17,922 bases of DNA, from NCBI GenBank assembly GCA_041676265.1, contig JBAYSE010000021.1:1-17922 (forward strand). The letters run 5' to 3'. Origin of the DNA: DUOJ01 sp041676265 (GTDB lineage Bacteria > Spirochaetota > Spirochaetia > Sphaerochaetales > Sphaerochaetaceae). Below the pieces are notes generated by a model. It did not search any database, was not told where the DNA came from, and worked only from the letters and a program-made list of their open reading frames with translations. Numbering within the stretch: the stretch's first letter is position 1; each line of letters begins with the position of its first letter. The translations under genes and the position numbers were made by a program. Below, one piece after another: positions 13,748-17,922 of this stretch.

Positions 13748-14424
13748 TCCCAAAGAGGATCTTTGGGCGGGGGAGCTATAACTGTCACCCTCTCCTGCCT
13801 CACGGGATGGATGAAGCTGACCTGCCGAGCATGGAGGTGGATACCTCCCCCTTTATTGGACCGGCGGGAGCCGTACTTCAAATCCCCTTTAATTGAAGAG
13901 CCCAAAGCGTTGAGCTGTGCCCTTATTTGGTGGTGGCGCCCGGTAATTAGCTCAATTTCCAATAAATAGAACGCCTTAGAGGCTCCCTTAATTGTGTAGC
14001 TCAGCTTGGCTAGTTGGCTTCCTCTCTTCTCTTCAACGGTTGCATAGGAGCGGTTTTTTACCCGGTTCCGTGTTAAATAGTGAACCACCAACCCCTCATC
14101 GCCCAGAGGCAAAGAATCAACAACTGCCCAGTAAATCTTTTCGACCGCCCCCTCTGCGCGAAAAAGGGCGTGCATTCGCTTGAGAGCTTTCTCAGTCTTG
14201 GTGTAAATCACTACCCCGCTGGTGGGACGGTCAAGACGATGGGGGATCCCTAAGAAAATATTGCCCTCTTTACCATAGGCCTCTTTTAAGTAGGTTCGCG
14301 CTTCATCGGCAAGGGTCACATCTCCACTTTGGTCCCCCTGAACGAGATCTCCCGGCAACTTGTTGATTATTAAGAGGTGGTTGTCTTCGTAGAGGATCCT
14401 GTTTCTAAACTCGTCAATCGTCAT
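13723..14424 (-). CDS. RluA-family RNA pseudouridine synthase
   Basis: The product is about 233 residues and converts specific uridines in rRNA or tRNA to pseudouridine. Motif II HRLDRPTSG (about residues 63-71) holds the catalytic Asp (D66 counted from the TTG). RHHQIRAQL and LKYGSRR are the C-terminal family motifs. No N-terminal S4 RNA-binding domain is present, making it a short RluA/TruC-like member; the target site is not predictable. The start is most likely ATG at 14422-14424, overlapping the parC stop by 11 bases; a TTG one codon earlier is possible. No good ribosome site is seen, which fits translational coupling to parC. Its 3' end overlaps the plus-strand receiver/ATP-grasp gene by 25 bases, tail to tail. 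Confidence 0.92.
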   Translation of the reverse strand: MTIDEFRNRILYEDNHLLIINKLPGDLVQGDQSGDVTLADEARTYLKEAYGKEGNIFLGIPHRLDRPTSGVVIYTKTEKALKRMHALFRAEGAVEKIYWAVVDSLPLGDEGLVVHYLTRNRVKNRSYATVEEKRGSQLAKLSYTIKGASKAFYLLEIELITGRHHQIRAQLNALGSSIKGDLKYGSRRSNKGGGIHLHARQVSFIHPVRQERVTVIAPPPKDPLWDYFVTLLS

Positions 14425-16393
14425 CAAAAGGGTCTATGTCCTTAAATAAGGAGGGCTCTTCATCGGCTTTCGGGTCATCTTCTCGCTTGATGCGAATGGT
14501 TTGCGCCTCTTTAGTTGTCAAACGCACCCCGTTAGCCCTTACCCCCTTAATTAAGAAGCGAGAGAAATAGGTACGATCCTCTAAATTTTTATACCCCTTA
14601 CCCTTCTTAAATTGGATGGTTATCCGTGCATCATCGTGGGTCGAAAGTGAATAGAGTTTAAAAGCACCCTTAGGGAGTAGATGGTAGGTTTTATTCAAGA
14701 TAAATTGGTTAATCCGACACCTCTTAATGAAGAGATATTTAAGGGTATTCTCCTGGTAGATGACGGTGAACACAACTTTGTCCATCACCTCTTTATCGGC
14801 TAGGCCACAATAGCGCATCTGTTTACCCACAAAGAGCTTCTCGGGCACATCAGTTACAAAGTAAGTGCCGTCTTTCTGGATAATAAGGACACGGTCAAAG
14901 GTCGAAACCATAAATTGGGTATTGCCCTGCCGTAAATCGTAACCAAGGTACCCTGTCGCCGCATCATACTTCAGAGCTAAGTTGCGGTTGGCCGCCTCAC
15001 GCACATCAGTTCTCTCAAAAGAGGCTATCGTTGTTTTGCGCCTGCGGTGGGAAGAGTCAGCGACCTTCTTCACCTCTTCAAGGTAACTCAAAGCATAAGC
15101 AACTAAATTCTTGAGGTGGGCGGCAATCTCCTTTAGACGCCCTTTAATTGATTCAATCTCTTGCCGGTTCTTCTCAATATCGAAAAGGCTAATGCGGCGA
15201 ATAGGAATCTTTAAGAGCTTGTCGACATCCTCTTTGGTAACAGAGCGCGATATCTGGTCCAAAAACGGTTCAAAACCTGTAATTACAGCTTCTACCACCT
15301 CTTCTTGGCTTTTCTGCTCTTCAATCCGCTTATAGATGCGCTCTTCGACAAAGATTCTCTCCAGCGCCCGCTCAAAAAGTCGCTCTTTAAGGTGCCCCCG
15401 TTCATTGATAAGTTCCTTCTCCAGAATCTCCAACAGGAGCTTGCTATGGTGCCTCACCATCTCGCTGACGCTGAAAATCTGGGGCATCTTTTGGTTAATT
15501 ACCAAGGGATTTATAGAGATTGACTGCTCACAGGCGCTAAAAGCGTAAAGGGCATCTACCACATCTTTTGAATAGGTGTTACGGGCTAAAGTAACCTCAA
15601 TATTTACCTTGTCGGCCGTGTAGTCATTGATACTGGCAATCTTGAGTTTCCCTTTCTTGGCGGCATCTTCAACCGATTTAATCATCCGCTCTGTAGTGAT
15701 GCCGTAAGGGAGTTCTTCTATTACAATCCGCTTTGGGTCTTTGGTGTTTAGTTTTGCCCTGACAAGCACCTTCCCCTGCCCATCTTCGTAGGCAGAGACG
15801 TCCATATAACCACCGGTGGCAAAATCGGGGAAGAGTTCAAAAGGTTTATCTTGGAGGGCTGCCTCCATCGCTTCAATTACCTCAAAAAGGTTGTGGGGTA
15901 AGATCCTTGTCGACATCCCCACGGCAATCCCTTCGGTGCCTTGAATTAAGACGACCGGCAGTTTCGCCGGGAAAACAACCGGCTCTTTATTGCGTCCATC
16001 GTAAGAGTCGGTAAACTCCGTCAATTCCGGGTTATAGAGGACTTTCTTGGCAAAAGGGAGGATACGGCACTCAATGTAACGGGGAGCTGCAGCCGGGTCT
16101 CCTGTCAAGATATTACCAAAGTTCCCCTGCCGGTCGATAAAAAGCTCCATATTAGCCAAATTGACAAGGGCATCGCCAATCGAAGCATCTCCGTGGGGGT
16201 GGTATTTCATACAGTGACCCACGACGTTAGCCACCTTATGGAACTTCCCGTCATCCATCTCAAAGAGGGAGTGGATAATTCTCCGCTGAACCGGTTTTAA
16301 GCCGTCCGCGATATCGGGGATAGCGCGGTCTTTGATTACATAAGAGGCATACTCTAAAAAATTGGTCTTAAATACTTTATCAGCGTGAGCCAT
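14414..16393 (-). CDS. parC: DNA topoisomerase IV subunit A (ParC), short form
   Basis: The 659-residue subunit cuts and rejoins DNA with the ParE ATPase. The breakage-reunion domain is intact: IADGLKPVQRRI (28-39), YHPHGDASIGDALV (64-77), and active-site tyrosine Y106 in AAAPRYIECR. The C-terminal part (about 485-635) is a reduced propeller-like region without a GyrA box, and the tail is acidic (PSLFKDIDPFDDD). This supports topoisomerase IV rather than gyrase. At the position equal to E. coli GyrA Ser83 it has Ala70; the Asp87 equivalent is D74. Its ATG shares one base with the parE stop (TAATG), so the two are translationally coupled. Some annotations may call it gyrA-like, but length and domain content favour ParC. 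Confidence 0.93.
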   Translation of the reverse strand: MAHADKVFKTNFLEYASYVIKDRAIPDIADGLKPVQRRIIHSLFEMDDGKFHKVANVVGHCMKYHPHGDASIGDALVNLANMELFIDRQGNFGNILTGDPAAAPRYIECRILPFAKKVLYNPELTEFTDSYDGRNKEPVVFPAKLPVVLIQGTEGIAVGMSTRILPHNLFEVIEAMEAALQDKPFELFPDFATGGYMDVSAYEDGQGKVLVRAKLNTKDPKRIVIEELPYGITTERMIKSVEDAAKKGKLKIASINDYTADKVNIEVTLARNTYSKDVVDALYAFSACEQSISINPLVINQKMPQIFSVSEMVRHHSKLLLEILEKELINERGHLKERLFERALERIFVEERIYKRIEEQKSQEEVVEAVITGFEPFLDQISRSVTKEDVDKLLKIPIRRISLFDIEKNRQEIESIKGRLKEIAAHLKNLVAYALSYLEEVKKVADSSHRRRKTTIASFERTDVREAANRNLALKYDAATGYLGYDLRQGNTQFMVSTFDRVLIIQKDGTYFVTDVPEKLFVGKQMRYCGLADKEVMDKVVFTVIYQENTLKYLFIKRCRINQFILNKTYHLLPKGAFKLYSLSTHDDARITIQFKKGKGYKNLEDRTYFSRFLIKGVRANGVRLTTKEAQTIRIKREDDPKADEEPSLFKDIDPFDDD

Positions 16394-17922
16394 TAGACGA
16401 GGTTCTCCATGATGAATTCGCGGCGCTCAGGGGTGTTATCTCCCATATAAAACTTCATAGTCTGGTGAATCTCCCGCGAAGAGGAGATAGAAACGGGTAT
16501 CAACCTAATGTCTTCTGCGATAAACTGCTTAAACTCCTTGGGGCTGATCTCTCCCAATCCCTTAAAGCGGGTTATTTCCGCCGCTTTCAACTCATTTAAA
16601 GCCTCCTCTTTTTGGCTTTCACTGAAACAGTAAATAGTGCGTTGTTTGTTTCTCACCCTAAAGAGCGGAGTTTCCAGTATAAAGAGGCGTCCGGCTAACA
16701 CTAAGTCTTCAAAGTAGGTTAAAAAGTAGGTCATCAACAAATTCCTGATATGATACCCATCGGTATCGGCATCGGTGGCAATAACTACTTTACCGTAACG
16801 CAACCCCTCAATTCCGTTCTCTAAGCCTAAGGCAATCATGAGATTGTAGAGCTCTTCATTCTTATAGATATCGGTACGCTTTTTGGAGAAAACATTGAGC
16901 ACTTTCCCCCGCAAGCTAAAGATTGCTTGCGTGTAAACATCTCTGACACTCACCAGGGAGCCGGAGGCGGAGTCCCCTTCAGTGAGGAAAATCATCGACT
17001 TTTCCCCTTTCTCTCCATTCTGGTTGAGGTGCCATTTACAATCTTTAAGTTTGGGGATATTCAGGGAGACCTTTTTGGCCGCTTCACGGGCAGCCCCTTT
17101 TACTGCCGCCAGCTCTTTGCGCAACTTCTCATTGTTGGCAATTTTTTGGGAGAGTTTATCAGCATCTGCCGGATTTTTAAGGAGGAAATCGACTATTGCC
17201 TCTTTGACGCTCTGGGTTATCCAAGTTCTGACCTCGGTATTACCCAATTTATTCTTTGTTTGACTTTCAAAGATTGGGTCTTGGAGTTTAATCGAGATAG
17301 CACCGGTTAATCCATCACGTACATCGGGAGCACTGTACGACTTCTTAAAGAACTCGTTTATCCCTTTAAGGATGCCCTCTTTAAAAGCCCATAGATGGGT
17401 GCCTCCATCACTGGTGTGTTGACCATTAACATAGGAGAAGTAGTTTTCTCCATAATTTTGCGTGTGGGTAAAGGCAAACTCAATTTTCTTATCGCGGTAA
17501 TGGATTGTTTTATAGAGTCCTTCGGTGCCCACCTGTTTATCGAGGAGGTCGAGGAGTCCATTTTTACTCGAGAAAATCTTGCGGTTGAAATCGATTGTGA
17601 GGCCGGTGTTGAGGTAGACATAGTTCCACAGTCGCTCCTCAATGAACTCATGGTGGAAACTATAATCGCCAAAAATATCACTGCTACTGTCGGGGGTGAA
17701 CTCAATTAGGGTCCCATTAGGTTCCTCGGTTTTACCACGATTTTCTTTAACTAAAACCCCCTGCTTAAAAATGGCCTCAAAAAAGGTCCCTTCACGGAAA
17801 CTAATCACTTTAAAATAGGAGGAAAGGGCGTTAACAGCCTTAGTTCCCACTCCATTGAGGCCCACCGAGAATTGGAAAACATCGTCGTTAAACTTCCCTC
17901 CGGTGTTGATAACAGAGACACA
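16393..17922 (-). CDS. parE: DNA topoisomerase IV subunit B (ParE), 5' end outside window
   Basis: The frame is open from the right edge (C V S V I N T G G K F N D D V F Q F S, then V G L N G V G T K A V) to the stop at 16393-16395, giving 509 residues. The GTG at 17863-17865 is an internal Val, not a start. The ATP-lid loop NTGGKF and VGLNGVGTKAVNALS belong to the GHKL ATPase domain; the earlier part of that domain is missing off the edge. SQTKNKLG carries the ATP-sensing QTK lysine. The TOPRIM domain has TEGDSASGS and DADTDG, the magnesium ligands of the cleavage site. The end FKGLGEISPKEF...GDNTPERREFI is the family C-terminus. No insert typical of proteobacterial GyrB is seen. It is the upstream gene of the parE-parC pair. 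Confidence 0.95.
   Translation of the reverse strand, partial: CVSVINTGGKFNDDVFQFSVGLNGVGTKAVNALSSYFKVISFREGTFFEAIFKQGVLVKENRGKTEEPNGTLIEFTPDSSSDIFGDYSFHHEFIEERLWNYVYLNTGLTIDFNRKIFSSKNGLLDLLDKQVGTEGLYKTIHYRDKKIEFAFTHTQNYGENYFSYVNGQHTSDGGTHLWAFKEGILKGINEFFKKSYSAPDVRDGLTGAISIKLQDPIFESQTKNKLGNTEVRTWITQSVKEAIVDFLLKNPADADKLSQKIANNEKLRKELAAVKGAAREAAKKVSLNIPKLKDCKWHLNQNGEKGEKSMIFLTEGDSASGSLVSVRDVYTQAIFSLRGKVLNVFSKKRTDIYKNEELYNLMIALGLENGIEGLRYGKVVIATDADTDGYHIRNLLMTYFLTYFEDLVLAGRLFILETPLFRVRNKQRTIYCFSESQKEEALNELKAAEITRFKGLGEISPKEFKQFIAEDIRLIPVSISSSREIHQTMKFYMGDNTPERREFIMENLV

Noticed and set aside
17863..17865. GTG taken as the start of the parE gene
   Set aside because: The frame continues upstream to the window edge encoding conserved GHKL sequence (NTGGKF...FQFS), so this codon is an internal valine.
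14414..17922. Gyrase (gyrA/gyrB) assignment for the topoisomerase pair
   Set aside because: The A subunit is short and lacks a GyrA box, and the gene order B-A with a one-base overlap fits a parE-parC unit.

Overview
The window reads as a chromosomal segment of a spirochaete, probably Sphaerochaeta- or Treponema-like. This is inferred from protein character: a periplasmic sugar-binding protein whose signal peptide ends in ALFA-GGAKEKG, a short topoisomerase IV A subunit without a GyrA box, a class II ribonucleotide reductase, and a large receiver/ATP-grasp protein of a type found in Spirochaetota and Bacteroidota. No marker gene such as rRNA is present, so the assignment is tentative. Coding density is high. 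I see no tRNA, rRNA, CRISPR array, insertion sequence or phage gene.

Region 1 (1-6300, all minus strand) is a CUT2 (ribose-type) ABC importer operon. Its order is substrate-binding protein, two-domain ATPase, permease, permease, then an M81 (MlrC-type) metallopeptidase-family protein. It is followed, across a structured 149-base gap, by the first 23 codons of another gene whose N-terminus weakly resembles an M24 peptidase. A perfect 12-bp palindrome, TACAACGTTGTA, of LacI-family operator type occurs twice: once at the operon promoter and once just before the partial gene. This ties the two units into one local regulon whose regulator lies outside the window.

Region 2 (6301-8940, minus) is nrdJ, the B12-dependent ribonucleotide reductase. 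It has a strong intrinsic terminator behind it and a perfect 16-bp NrdR box in front of its promoter. Region 3 (9041-10530, minus) is a hexameric glutamate dehydrogenase whose coenzyme-site residues look like the NAD-type clostridial enzyme. Its promoter segment is duplicated about 210 bp further upstream.

Region 4 (10796-13747, plus) is the only plus-strand gene. It encodes a 983-residue protein with two receiver-like domains followed by a PEP-synthase-type ATP-grasp domain, but no visible phosphohistidine or PEP-binding domain, so its role is unknown. Region 5 (13723-17922, minus) is a tightly packed operon parE-parC-pseudouridine synthase. parE runs off the right edge, and the last gene overlaps the end of the plus-strand gene tail to tail.

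The most interesting items are the receiver/ATP-grasp protein, the operator-linked transporter/peptidase module, the duplicated promoter element, and the structured gap at 124-220.
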